Notes under the pieces: model-generated
Databases searched by the model: none
Seen by the model: only the letters and a program-made list of their open reading frames with translations
What the model was told of the DNA's origin: nothing
Made by a program: the position numbers and the translations under genes
DNA from: Fragilaria crotonensis
Lineage: Eukaryota > Bacillariophyta > Fragilariophyceae > Fragilariales > Fragilariaceae
Assembly: GCA_022925895.1 (NCBI GenBank)
Contig: JAKSYS010000747.1
Coordinates: forward strand, 1 to 28,064
Direction: 5' to 3'
DNA: 28,064 nucleotides
Shown here: positions 9,090 through 19,204 of the stretch, piece by piece
Layout of the letters: the number at the start of each line of letters is the position of its first letter
Position numbering within the stretch: the first letter of the stretch is position 1

Positions 9090-10613
9090 ATGATATCAGC
9101 ACTCGCGAGACGATCGATTTCCACTTCTACTATTGGTGTGAGTAATGTGTGATGCTTGACCATAAGTTACAAAGCCGTAACATCACGCATGTTATGTGTT
9201 GTATTGGTTCGGCTCACTGAAAGGCATACCTTTGTTTTGTTACTCGGATGAAGTGTGTGCGTGCTCGTGAATGGTATGTTTTGGGCTGCCGGTTGTCTTT
9301 TCTAGTGCGTACTATGAACTGAGTAGTAGTACTCGGTAATGGAATAAACCGAGAACCCATCAGTTAACATTTGATCGTGTCCACATTCCATCATCAATGA
9401 GCTCATTTGTACTCACTGTTCAACGATTGACGACGTATTGTACGTTGTTCATGTTTTCCATCAATGTTACAGTACTCTGCCATTTCCAGGTCCAGTAACT
9501 GCAACCATGCCGTCCGCTCCTTTGCCACAGTCCAAATGACAGTCCGTGAAGCCATCTGCCAGGGAATTGATGAGGAAATGGAACGCGACGAATCTGTCTT
9601 TATTCTGGGAGAAGAAGTTGCACAGTACCAGGGAGCTTACAAAGTTACCAAGGGTTTGTACCAAAAATACGGTGACAAACGAGTCATTGATACCCCCATC
9701 ACGGAAATGGGATTCACTGGTCTTGCCATTGGCGCATCCTTCCAAAATCTACGTCCCATTGTCGAATTCATGACCATCAATTTCTCCATGCAGGCAATCG
9801 ATCAAATTGTCAATTCGGCTGCCAAACAATATTACATGAGTGCCGGAAACATTGCATGTCCCATTGTCTTTCGTGGCCCCAACGGAAACTCGGCCGGGAC
9901 TGCGGCGCAACACAGTCAATGTTTCGCAGCCTGGTACTCTTCCATCCCCGGTCTCAAGGTTGTGGCTCCATACTCTAGTGAGGACGCCAAGGGACTCATC
10001 AAGGCAGCCATTCGAGACCCGAACCCAGTCATGGTCTTGGAACACGAACTCATGTACGGGGTCTCCTTTGACATGTCCGATGAGGCACAGTCCAACGATT
10101 TTGTCATTCCATTTGGAAAGGCGAAAATTGAACGCCCTGGTACCGATGTTACCATCATCTCCTTTTCCAAAATGGTCGGATTGGCTCTGGAGACGGCGGC
10201 CGTCATGGAAAAGAAGGGAGTGTCGTGTGAAGTCATCAACTTGCTCTCCATTCGACCCCTGGACCGAGATGCAATCATTCAATCTGCCAAGAAGACAGGA
10301 CGTGTCGTTTCGATTGAAACTGGATGGCCACAGGTGAGTTCTTTTCCATGTATGCCGTGTACACGCATCCATCCGTTCATTCATCTCATATTGTCTCTTT
10401 TCCTATTTTCAGTGCGGCATTGGTTCGGAGATTGCAGCCATTCTAATGGAATCAGACGCCTTCAATTATCTCGATGCTCCCTTTGAACGTGTCACGGGTG
10501 CTGATGTTCCCATGCCATACGCCGAAGCCTTGGAGGAAGCGGCATTGCCACAAGTTGCAGACGTTGTTGCAGCCATTGAACGAACCACATACCGTAAGCT
10601 CGCTGCAGCTTGA
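9090..10613 (+). CDS. PDHB: Pyruvate dehydrogenase E1 component, beta subunit (mitochondrial)
   Basis: The product pairs with E1-alpha to decarboxylate pyruvate with thiamine diphosphate in the mitochondrial PDH complex. The gene model has three exons: 9090-9137, 9473-10333 and 10413-10613. The introns are 335 nt (GTGAGT...TTACAG) and 79 nt (GTGAGT...TTTCAG), both phase 0, giving 369 residues, usual for the family. Residues 1 to about 40 are rich in Arg/Ser with no acids ([16 protein letters not shown], then SFATVQ), a typical mitochondrial presequence. The mature start is [17 protein letters not shown]. Family landmarks include [50 protein letters not shown], the C-terminal-domain start VSIETGWPQ and [10 protein letters not shown]. 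The short first exon is needed: the ATG at 9464 lies at the intron end and would lose the presequence. The gene is intact and its codon use is ordinary. Mitochondrial rather than plastid assignment is inferred from the leader and overall similarity to the mitochondrial type. Confidence 0.95.
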
Positions 10614-11108
10614 GTGATTGACTTTTTTTGGTGCACGCAAGTCGTCGACAAAATCAATGAGAGAGACTGACGGAAAATGTGTGGATTGTTTGGCAGCGAT
10701 TGTAAAGGAATCTCTGTAGCGATGTTTCATGACTGTTATACATCTTTCCAACTTAGAGACATACTACCGCGTACTTCAGTATGACACGAACCCTGCTGGA
10801 GACCTGTTGTAGATCAATCGCAGGTGGTACAATCCGTCTACCTCTTAACATACCAAATGGTTGGATATCGAAGAACAGTAGGGTATCTGGACCCCCATGA
10901 ACCATGAACCACAAATTAACGATTACTACGCTATACTATACTACTCTTCATCTGCAATGTAACGATTGCTGTGCTATACTATTCTTCTGCATCTGTAAAC
11001 TACATAACCAAATTGTACTTTCAATAAACTGCTTGCGTTACTCCCTTGTTAACCACCACAACAATAATACGTAGAGTAACCCAGCAGTGCTGTAATAACA
11101 GTGTGGCT
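10614..11108. other. 3' flank of PDHB and convergent spacer
   Basis: This is non-coding. It contains an imperfectly duplicated block: ACGATTACTACGCTATACTATACTACTCTTCATCTGCA at about 10919-10956 is followed by a similar ACGATTGCTGTGCTATACTATTCTTCTGCATCTG at about 10963-10996. AATAAA at 11023-11028 could be a late polyadenylation signal. The short minus-strand gene ends at 11109, so transcripts converge here. Confidence 0.4.
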
Positions 11109-11234
11109 TTAAGCGCAGCAAGTGGTGCACTTCTTGTAGACAACAACAGCCTTGAATTGAATCCAGGCAGGCCATCCTCCCTGCTCGAAAGCAGCATCAG
11201 CCGCAGCCTTTTCAGCCATGTCTTCAACACCCAT
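11109..11234 (-). CDS. Putative 41-residue micro-protein with Cys-rich C-terminus
   Basis: The ORF reads MGVEDMAEKAAADAAFEQ, then a GGWPAWIQFK segment, and ends YKKCTTCCA. Codon choice is strongly biased towards the pattern of highly expressed genes (GCT/GCC for Ala, AAG for Lys, TAC, TTC, ACC), unlike the flanking AT-rich DNA, which argues for translation. The minus-strand sequence just upstream (about 11250-11270) has ACTAATCTTTCAAG, a good branch point plus acceptor, so a 5'-UTR intron or an additional upstream exon is possible. The frame stays open upstream to 11357, but that part lacks the codon bias. I do not recognise a family. An amphipathic Ala/Glu helix followed by an aromatic patch and three cysteines are the visible features. 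It may be a complete small protein or the last exon of a larger one. Confidence 0.45.
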   Translation of the reverse strand: MGVEDMAEKAAADAAFEQGGWPAWIQFKAVVVYKKCTTCCA

Positions 11235-12369
11235 GTTTAATATAGTAAAATTTTCTTGAAAGATTAGTGTGTTGGATAGTAATCCTATGGACAAGTTGAA
11301 TTGTGGGTGAGAAACATGAGTATCAAAACGTGAAGGCGCAAAAAGTTCTCTCTCCAAGGACTTTTTCAGCCTTCAACAATCAAGACACAACCAGTCTCGC
11401 ATTCACTGTAGAATTAGTCCAGTGGGCAATCATTATCGTCATTCATTCTAATTCAACGAGAGGAGAGACCATGATACCAAATCAACAACGCAACTCATCA
11501 CCATCTTCACTCACCACTGTTTTCCGTCCAAGGACTGCGGTTGGCGTCAGATTGTGGAGGGAAGTGTGATATGGTTGTTTCGACATAAGGGAAAGCATCA
11601 CACAAATTACCAAATATACATACCTTACAATGTAGAAAGCATCATGTCGCTCTTATTGTGTCATGTCGTTTCAGCGATTAATGTGGTCGCTTAATGCTCT
11701 TTAATTGATGTTTCGTACAGCCTGTAGTACAGAACCTACACAATGTGTCCCGACAAGAAGCATGTGAATTCGTGTAATCGTGTATTTCTAAATGTGTGTT
11801 GATGGGCAGGCTCCTTGCGCGCCCAGAGGGCTCGAGGATGATACTGGTTTGTATGATAGTTTGTACTGTGGGTTTCAGGGAATCCAGTTAAATCTAACAG
11901 ATGATCCGGTAAATTAGCGTTTGAAATTGACTGAAAATTCTTGGATGCCATTCTAAAAAGCGCATCGTACGTCACACAATGGTGAATGGCACGATGTCGG
12001 GATCGGACTCGGCACACCAGATATCATATGCAGTACTCACAATTTCTTACTCGTTGTTGAGAAATAGGTGAATGGAAATGATTTTTACATCAGAGATAGT
12101 CAAGCAATATATATAATGTAACACACTTCAGAGCAACCGGATTACAAAGTGCTTTTCGGCCGAAGACAGTAAACATGCATGTTCGTTGCGCTCAACCGCT
12201 GCTTCTTGGATGACAAGTGTTTTTCCTGCCATTGTGAGAAAACGCACCACTAGAAACTCAAGAGCAGCTATTATTGCTTGAACCCAATTGACTGAGAACA
12301 TGTAAACGCCATCTAGGACCGTCAACATATAACTATGAGACTACTTTGCGCTACAATTTCATTTACTAG
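11235..12369. other. Intergenic stretch left of the tandem duplication
   Basis: No gene is assigned. Minus-strand open frames at 11736-12017 (93 codons) and 12128-12328 (66 codons) have no recognised domain or codon bias. The first 130 bases are probably leader or intron of the 41-codon gene. AT-rich ATATATAATGTAACAC lies near 12110-12125. Homology to the second repeat unit starts at about 12370. Confidence 0.4.
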
Positions 12370-12663
12370 TTATCCTCGATTCGGAAGCCATTCTACAATG
12401 ATATCGAGATTTTAAACACAAACCACATACCGTGTAGGGGAGAGTGGCGATTAGCGACCTCTCATAATTGTCATGAGACCTGAAAATGCTGAATTCAACG
12501 AACGTAATTTCGTTGCAAGATACAAATTTTATCTGGGTATCAAGACTACTGCTACAGACAACCAACTCGATGTCGCCTGGTGAAATAATTGCACAGTTGT
12601 AGATTCGGCATGCACACTGATAGGAGTAAGCACAATCAATAGCCAAGGGAAATGTTCCGAAGT

Positions 12664-14879
12664 TTAATCCACCTTGACAGTGCTATAAATGATTCGATTG
12701 AACCAAAACGATGCCAAAACTCCCACCGAACCGCAAAAGAGTCCAAAGCAGCAAGAAATCGTGATCATGTACGTCATATACACAACGAACGGCAAGACTC
12801 CACCCAGATAAAGTCTTGAGAACAAGAACCATATCGAGTAGAGCAAAAGATATATCCCAGCGGAGGCGCAATTCCAGAATGACTTCCACCACCAGCGGTG
12901 ATCTTCGGAACGAAGCTGGAGGTATGTCGTAGCGATTGCTACTTGGGCGCAAGTCGCTGTCAACATCAACAGGACGACCAACGAGAACGCCAGGACAAAG
13001 TAGGGTTCATATCTCCAGAGAGCCGACATGACGTAGGCCATTTCAGAAAAAACACTTCCGAAAGGAAGCGCACCACCGAGTACAAAAGTAATGCGTGGGT
13101 TGACATGCCACGGCAAATTGTCTGGAACGACACGGGCGACCTGTTCGGTCTTGACAGGGACCTGGATTTTATCAGCCCGATGACCAAAGAAGGAACCAAC
13201 AAAGACAAATGGGGCGTAAACGAAACACCAGAGAGTAAAAAGCGAAATGAGAGTGACGAAGCCAACGGACGCGCTCGAACCTGCGGAGAGAAGAACGATG
13301 TCGAGGATGGCAAAAATTGCAACGAGGGATCCAGGGAGGGCGATCGCCGTGTAAATTGTGTTCATCCTCCTGGCCTCGGCATCGCACGCCTTTGAATCGC
13401 AGAACTTGTAGAGGCGTGCGGAAACATAACCCGCAAACGATCCGGAGAACAAGTATGGAACGAGGATTGTCGTCAAGGTCTGCCCCTTGTTCATTGGGTC
13501 AATCAATTTGTGAACGGAACAAACGATGCCAAAAATGACAGCACAACCAAGCTGCGCTCCAGCCCCGACGGCGACGGACAGCATCATCGGCGACGTTGAA
13601 GGTGGTCTGAAGACATCACCGCGAACCGCCTTCCACCCGGTTTCGTCTTGACTTTCCTCGACGGTTTGCATCTCGTTAAATGCAGCGATGTCCTTGCGGA
13701 GAGTGCGAACCATAACGATTGCGATGGCGCCGGTGAGGATGAGAAAAATTATGAGGTGGTTAACAATAGCGAAGAAGTGAATGTCGTCATTTGGCCATTC
13801 AAGAACGTAGACATCCCAGCGATCCGCCCATGGCAAATCAGAGGCCACCCACTGAACTTCATAACTATACAAGACTTTGAAATCGCCACCATCGAATGAA
13901 GTGCGAAGAGGCGTATACGTGCTTGGGTTGTTGACAACATCTGGAGCATCCTCGTCATTACAGGTCGAAATCTTGGTGGATGACGTGAGTTCGTCAGTTT
14001 GTACATCGTGCTGAATACTGACTGGATTGACATCAAATCCAATAATGCGAACTCCCTCAAACGTCGATGGATCTTCACGGTAGGTGATGGTGAATCGCAA
14101 GTGATTGTAGAGGTAAAATTCATCATTCTTGAGTCCAGTGTAGCTTGGGGGTGCCTTGAATCCCACAGGATACCCGCGAACGGCATAGTTCAATTCCTTG
14201 CTTCTCATGAGAACAGGAAGTTGGTCCAAAGTGAAATGAACACGGTACTGAAGCTCGACAGGCTCCTCATCCAGCGCACCTTTTCTGGTGATAGGGATAC
14301 CAAACAGAGCGGTGTGCATCCCTTGTCCTGCTTGACCTTGAGCGGGAAGGGAGCTTGTGGGCTATCATCATGACCCTGCAAGAGAGCGCTCAGGGTATGA
14401 AAACCTCGGTTGGATTTGAGAGGTGGTTGGCAAACTGGAAGATCGTAGAATTCAACGGGGATTTGTGCTCTGCGCGACTCGACGAGATTAGCGTACATGA
14501 CGATATCTTCCGACTCTTGATATTCCTTTGGAGAAACGCCAGGAAAGATGATTGACGCCAAAGATGCTTCCTTCGTTCTCCACAATCCCTTCCTCTTTTT
14601 GCTTCGTAGACGATAGTTTCGCATTGCAGCAGCCTCATGCGTATTGCTGACTTCATCAATGCCTTGCTCTTGAAGTCCTACGTAAAGAACGGCGTCTCGT
14701 TTCTTTATGCGCTTTACATGGGAACGAGTCAACGAGTCACTTGAAGTCTTAATTCCCAGTAAGGAAATTCCAGTACGAGTAAAAGTTTCAACCACATCTT
14801 CGGCGATGACTTTATCACCGGATTCCAACAACAACAGCATGCTTGAAAGTGCGAGGACGGCAAAACTGTGCTTATTCAT
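12664..14879 (-). CDS. Transmembrane 9 superfamily (nonaspanin) protein, copy A, one frameshift
   Basis: TM9SF proteins are endosome/Golgi membrane proteins with a lumenal N-domain and nine C-terminal helices. A signal peptide (residues 1-26, LALSSMLLLLESG) precedes family landmarks: FPGVSPKEYQESEDI, VEFYDLPVCQP, WDVYVLEWPNDDIHFFAIVN, RTLRKDIAAFNEMQ, GWKAVRGDVFRPP and VAVGAGAQLGC. The C-terminus ends TVKVD, a K-x-D tail like the COPI-binding KXD/E signal that keeps family members in the Golgi. One base is missing at about 14263-14268 (GGCTCCTC here, GGCTCCCTC in copy B). This splits the gene into 14879 to about 14265 and the remainder to 12664. Joined length is about 738 residues, somewhat long for the family. 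The 3' half is intact here but broken in copy B. Whether the break is real or a sequencing artefact cannot be decided from sequence alone. Confidence 0.85.
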
Positions 14880-15627
14880 GGTAAAGTGTTGGATTCTCTT
14901 CTACATAAACTTGATCCCAAAATCTTTGAGCGAATTTGAGAAGTGTTCAAGATTGTGTCCAAGTACTCGGAGTATACGTAGCATGCAAACGATAAACTAC
15001 GCTATTCATACTTGTACCACTGGTTGCGTATGCTCTGATATGTATCTACGGTACGACGGTAGTAGAGTCATGGTGCAACGCACCATACGGAAGAACCTAC
15101 CGGTAGCACTACGGTACCATGATCACACATGAAAGCAGATTCGATCAAATGACATATATCATATATCATATATTCATACTGTATATGCATGCGTTCTTCT
15201 ACCACGTACAGGTAGTGTGCATGTTAGTACGAGTACCAAACACTGGATGTAGTACAAATGTACAATTAGTACAGTCATCTCAACCATCCAGTGCAAATGT
15301 TGAAGCACGACTCAGAAACTGGCGGCAGCTGACAATACAGCGTACATCATCGACAATGCCTTGAACCTTGAACACTATGTGGATGACCTTTCATTCAGGT
15401 ATTGTAAGAAATGAATTGCAAGTTGGATTTACCGGATCATTGTCAGAGTAGGTAGAGGTAGTATACCAACTGACTGCTGGTGGGTAAATGAACCATCTTC
15501 TACAACCCACTCAATGGCGGAGGAGAAAAGGAATCCAGAATCTTGTGGTTCATCAGTTGCTTGGAACTTCTGAAAGGGTGCATGGTTTAAATATTTAGTT
15601 GCTCAATAATGTTTGTCGTTGAGTTAT
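14880..15627. promoter_or_regulatory. Upstream region of TM9SF copy A
   Basis: This non-coding sequence contains the promoter of the minus-strand TM9SF gene and is nearly identical to 21407-22112. It is dense in GTAC palindromes (15040-15265) and has an AT-rich tract of CATATAT units at 15151-15185. Copy A contains about 43 bases near 15262-15304 that copy B lacks. A plus-strand open frame at 14707-15132 exists in both copies only because the DNA is duplicated; it shows no protein features. Confidence 0.5.
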
Positions 15628-15629
15628 TA

Positions 15630-16974
15630 GGGGATTTAAGCAAACTCAAAAATCTCTGCGCGCGCACGTTTTTTGCCCTCCTTCTCCCTCTCGGAGAAAA
15701 CCCGATGTCACACCTGATGTCTCCGGTATTCAGATTCCAACTTGAAGCTGAGCTAAGGCTAAAGTTGTGCGCAGAACCAAAAAACACGGCCAACTCAACC
15801 TTAAAATGCCATTTTTAAGTTGCGTTGACAGGCAACCTCTATCTCCGCGCGCACCAGGATCTCCTTTGGCCGCGTCAGGAATTTCCTCATTGAGATACCA
15901 GATGTACCGTAGACCTCTGCGACTGAGTATCGTCCGCTCATTTGTGAGTGCTTTCTCAATCCACCATACTACAATGACCTCGTTCGTTTGTGTTACTCAG
16001 CATTGCGGTACTGTTCAAAGTACGAAGAAAATGTACTGTAGTACAATATAGGCTGAAATTCACGAATTTGCAGAATTAACCGTCAAAATCTTCTAGCTGA
16101 ATTATTCTGTACAAAGTACAAAGTATCATTACATGCCTTCATTTCAGTAAAGGCGGATCGAACTGCCTCCCCAATCGCAGAGTTCTTCTCCGCAACAAGT
16201 TCTTGTGCCAGCTCTTCGAGCTGTCTCATATCGAGATTGATTTCCGCGGGCGGAAATGGCAAACTGGGAGGCACAGTTTTGTGCGTATATCCCGTCGCCG
16301 TCATGAGAATCGTGTCGACACATGCCTTGACAGCAGTCACCTTCTCTTCCTCGGTCGGTCCTGCTCCCAACCACTTGTGCACAAAGGGACCGTAGTGTGA
16401 CACGAGATTCGATGTTCTGTCCGACAAGATGACCTGTCGAAGTGCGTGCTTGTGTTGTTCGCGCATTTCTTCCGGAGTTGGCGTCTCTGGCGTTGTTGGT
16501 TGAGTACGATCGTTGTTGCGATTGGCAGTCGCCTCTTCTTGTGGATCCTGTATCCGATTTTCTACGTTTGGCCTGAGGTAGATTCTCGGCTGCACGTACA
16601 TGCCCTTGTTCAAGGTCATGTGGACGAAACTTCGTTAGGTCGACAGGACCTGCCAATCATTCCAACCTGTCGCCATCGTCAAAGCTTGTTTGACATATAC
16701 TCAGTGTAGTAGCAATACTCCAGTTCCACCGGTTTTTGGATTCTGTAGTAGTACTGTAAAATGACTGTAGTACTACTAGGTACTAGTACTTTCACTTTTG
16801 CAACAGTAGCCTTTTTTGGTGCGCGCGCGACGAAACGTTTTTGCTTACCTGCATTTTGCGAGCATCCTGACTTGTCGGAAGCAAACTCCCGAGTGCCGGA
16901 GCGCACAATGCGGTACTCGACGAATGCCAACGTTGTGCGCGCGCAGAACTTTTCCAAACTTTGCTTAAATCCCC
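15630..16974. mobile_element. Terminal-inverted-repeat element E1, copy A
   Basis: The left end GGGGATTTAAGCAAA (15630) is repeated in inverted orientation at the right end (TTTGCTTAAATCCCC, ending 16974). Subterminal CTGCGCGCGCAC at about 15656 also mirrors GTGCGCGCGCAG at about 16935. Both ends abut a TA dinucleotide, which would fit a TA target-site duplication. The outer TA could also be part of the repeat, and no empty site exists in the window to settle this. The 1,345-bp body carries a minus-strand ORF (16083-16619) but no recognisable transposase, so this looks non-autonomous or of an unrecognised type. The same element sits at the matching place in unit B, so it inserted before the duplication. 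Confidence 0.72.
16083..16619 (-). CDS. Unknown 178-residue ORF inside element E1
   Basis: The frame runs from MTLNKGMYVQPRIYL through a TTPETPTPEEMREQ linker to a helical part (VHKWLGAGPTEEEKVTAVK; MRQLEELAQELVAEKNSA) and ends NNSARRF. It has no recognised domain. A second overlapping frame starting at 16656 (MAGPVDLTKFRPHDLEQG, with a nuclear-localisation-like KRRK) looks equally protein-like at its N-terminus. The true product may therefore begin there and change frame, by splicing or indel, near 16540-16560. Its position within terminal inverted repeats suggests an element-encoded protein or a captured host fragment. The duplicate in unit B (23714-24245) is broken by indels. Confidence 0.4.
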   Translation of the reverse strand: MTLNKGMYVQPRIYLRPNVENRIQDPQEEATANRNNDRTQPTTPETPTPEEMREQHKHALRQVILSDRTSNLVSHYGPFVHKWLGAGPTEEEKVTAVKACVDTILMTATGYTHKTVPPSLPFPPAEINLDMRQLEELAQELVAEKNSAIGEAVRSAFTEMKACNDTLYFVQNNSARRF

Positions 16975-16976
16975 TA

Positions 16977-17590
16977 TTGCCATGAAACAAAATCTCAAAC
17001 TAAAAATAGTACTACATGTTGTTCATTGAAATGCATTATTGATCATGGCGTCACATTGTCCACAGCTAGCAATGTACAAATCCAATTGAGCTTATGTGTG
17101 GCAGAAATGATACTCATGTCATTCTTGCTGAAGCAAAGGCTGGTGAGAATGGGATCCAAGCAATCTCAACCTGTGAGTGAGTAGCTGTGGCAGCTGCGAC
17201 AGCTGTGACATGAAGAAGAATGTTGTTTCAATCTTTCTACAACAAGATCACTTCGGGACAAGTAGGACTTTCAAGGATGGAATCACCAGATATACATGGT
17301 GGCATTGGAGGAGCAACTACATTGCAATTCTTGGGCTGAAGGGTCACCGCAAAAGTTGCATTCCTTTGAGCTTACCGGAATCCGCAACTGTAGTAGCCAA
17401 TAGGAACATCAAACTTGTAGCTAATGCTGACGAATTTGCTCCTTGATGATTTGTTTGTGTAATTTGAGGAGGTCAATCTGCTTTCATTAGTGTCGCTCGA
17501 GTTGTAATACTGCTACACAATTTTGTACTATTAATTGAAAGGATTAATTAAGGCACATGGACCGGTTTGGTAGACTAGAGAGAACACTAG
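16977..17590. pseudogene. Decayed coding remnant behind E1, copy A
   Basis: Short protein-like stretches lie in several frames. One starts at an ATG near 17045 (MASHCPQLAMYKS), matches the 44-codon ORF of copy B (24664-24798), but is cut here by one extra C in TACAAATCCAATTGA. A later stretch reads to LVANADEFAP before a stop at about 17444-17446. No family is recognised. It appears to be the remains of a gene or element shared by both units. Confidence 0.35.
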
Positions 17591-17592
17591 TA

Positions 17593-18221
17593 TGGCTGGG
17601 TGCAAATAAAAAGTACTTAGGGTAGCCACCGTAGCCCTCATATGAAATTAATTTAGTTGACAATTAATTGAAGCGACCTCCCTGAGTATTGATCTATACA
17701 ATGATGCAGTATTTTGTATACTGGCATACTTGACGACATGCCAATGAACGAAAATGTGCACTCACAAAGAGTGAAGACTGCTGATGCTCATCTTGCCTCC
17801 ATGAGGCACCTTACAGTCAAACTTGAATTCACAACCATGCATCATGATGATGTTGAAAGGTTTGTTGACCGACACTGGACCGAAGCAATGATGCAATCGT
17901 GTTGAATTTGAGGATCAACATGCTCAGTGTCCAAAGCACGGCATATTGTCATGCTTTTCGTGCATGTTGAGATAAAAGATGCTGGAGTGTGTTTGCCGTG
18001 TGCACCGATAGTGCAACTGCTCATGATGTACTTGATGAAGCTTTAGAGCTATCGGTGCACACGGGAGGTGGTCCGGATCAAGAGATCGTTGATGTAGGAA
18101 GTCATCAACAACGAAGCACGACGTTTGACGTGATGGAAACTTCGAAGGAAGAAAAAACTAAAAAAATATCATTCTACACCTACTGAGGCTACCCAAAATC
18201 CTTTTTTCGTGCACCCAGCCA
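17593..18221. mobile_element. 629-bp TIR element E3 with TA target duplication (copy A only)
   Basis: The ends are inverted repeats starting TGGCTGGGTGCA. The outer 12 bases are perfect, then after a diverged spacer GGGTAGCC matches again, about 35 bp in all. Both ends are flanked by TA (17591-17592 and 18222-18223). Unit B has the exact empty site: AACACTAG, one TA, then GTAGCACTT (about 25195-25211). TA duplication is the hallmark of the Tc1/mariner superfamily. No transposase is encoded (open frames of 60-65 codons show no DDE motif), so it is a non-autonomous MITE-like element. It contains a 16-bp perfect inverted repeat (17996-18011 with 18049-18064). Confidence 0.88.
17996..18064. repeat. 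16-bp perfect inverted repeat inside E3
   Basis: CCGTGTGCACCGATAG at 17996-18011 is exactly reverse-complemented at 18049-18064, with a 37-nt loop. It lies off-centre in the element, nearer the right end. Confidence 0.85.
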
Positions 18222-18570
18222 TAGTAGCACTTGGCGACGGAGTAAGAAAAAGGAAGAAAATAGATGTCAATGGTGAGAAACAAGGAGAAAGAGGGAGAAA
18301 ATTGAAGAAAATTGAAGAAACTTCATTTTTGAATTCTTTACTCCAGTAAGGAAATTTTAACTTTTCTGCTGTACTGCATCCTGCACTACTGTATGCCCTT
18401 TGCCGCCATGCCCTACATGCGGATCCAATCAAACCGTACTGGCGTATGCATACGACATCGTACAATGCCGTACCCCGCAGTACTCTGGACTCTGGGGATT
18501 TCGTAACGCGCCATACTGATCAGCCAGTATATCTTCGGACTTAAGTACACGGTATGTATCATACAACGGT

Positions 18571-18640
18571 AGTACGTCAGAAATCATTCAATCTTCCGGT
18601 ACTACATAGAGTAGTACGTCAGAAATCATTCAATCTCCCG
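18571..18640 (+). repeat. Two 28-bp direct repeats at the right edge of unit A
   Basis: AGTACGTCAGAAATCATTCA followed by ATCTTCCG (18571-18598) recurs at 18613-18640 with one change (ATCTCCCG), giving a 42-bp period. In unit B the first copy is present (about 25552-25579). What follows there is only weakly similar, so the clear homology ends between the two repeats. Confidence 0.8.
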
Positions 18641-18949
18641 TCTAAATACAGTACGTACCTGGAACCTGGAACGGTAGTCCATGATCATCGGAACAAAAAC
18701 GACGATGTGCTCACTCTCCTGTCATGTTGTCATACATGCATCATGTATGCCATACTCCAAGAAATCGTAGCTTGACTTGATCCACCTGGATTGCAAACTG
18801 GGGAGATCAACGGTACTCGAATAGGATTTTCCCACAACGGTTGTGATGTTCTTATCTGCACTTGAAACAGTTGAAACCAAGATAAAGCTTTTCATAACAA
18901 CGTTCCTGTGAGACCAGGTTCAAATGACTTTGCATTTCACTTCTATTCA
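18641..18949. other. Spacer between the two tandem units
   Basis: This non-coding sequence separates the right edge of unit A from the 3' flank of TM9SF copy B. I see no gene, transposon end or RNA in it. It ends in sequence weakly similar to the region left of unit A. Confidence 0.4.
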
Positions 18950-19204
18950 CATATTCTTGATTCTGAAGCCATTCAACAATCTTCCATGCAGGGAGAGTGG
19001 CGATTAGCGATCTCTGATGGTTGTATTGAGACCTGTGTATGCTGGATTCTGACTGAACGTGATTTCTTTTGCAATACATAACGTAGTTTAACGGTATCTG
19101 GGGGTATAGACTTCTGCAACATACAACCAATTCGATATCGCCTTGTGAATGTTTTCCACCAATGTAGTTTTGGCAATCATAAGCCACTAAATATGCGCCG
19201 ATAT

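Larger units (their letters stand above)
12370..18600. repeat. Tandem duplication, unit A
   Basis: This segment matches 18950-25600 in the same orientation. Shared contents are the TM9SF gene and its 3' flank, its upstream region, element E1, the decayed remnant behind E1 and the segment beginning GTAGCACTTGGCGACGG. The offset is 6,527 at the TM9 start codons (14879 versus 21406), 7,631 after E2 (16083 versus 23714), and about 7,019 at the right end, after E3. Positions 12370-13800 differ from unit B by frequent substitutions. From about 13800 to the right, matches are nearly perfect apart from small indels. Confidence 0.9.

Noticed and set aside
9464..9472. ATG at 9464 as PDHB start
   Set aside because: It lies in the last bases of intron 1 (ATGTTACAG). 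The ATG at 9090 gives a phase-0 joined exon and a mitochondrial presequence.
11736..12328. Minus-strand frames of 93 and 66 codons
   Set aside because: No recognisable domain, signal or codon bias.
12898..13395. Plus-strand 165-codon frame
   Set aside because: Antisense to the membrane half of TM9SF copy A and free of domain features. The TM9SF frame is unambiguous.
14707..15132. Plus-strand 141-codon frame present in both units (also 21234-21659)
   Set aside because: Presence in both units only reflects DNA duplication. It overlaps the TM9SF start region antisense and shows no protein features.
15151..15190. CATATAT-rich tract as an origin or regulatory array
   Set aside because: Looks like ordinary AT-rich simple sequence. 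It is present in both units only by duplication.
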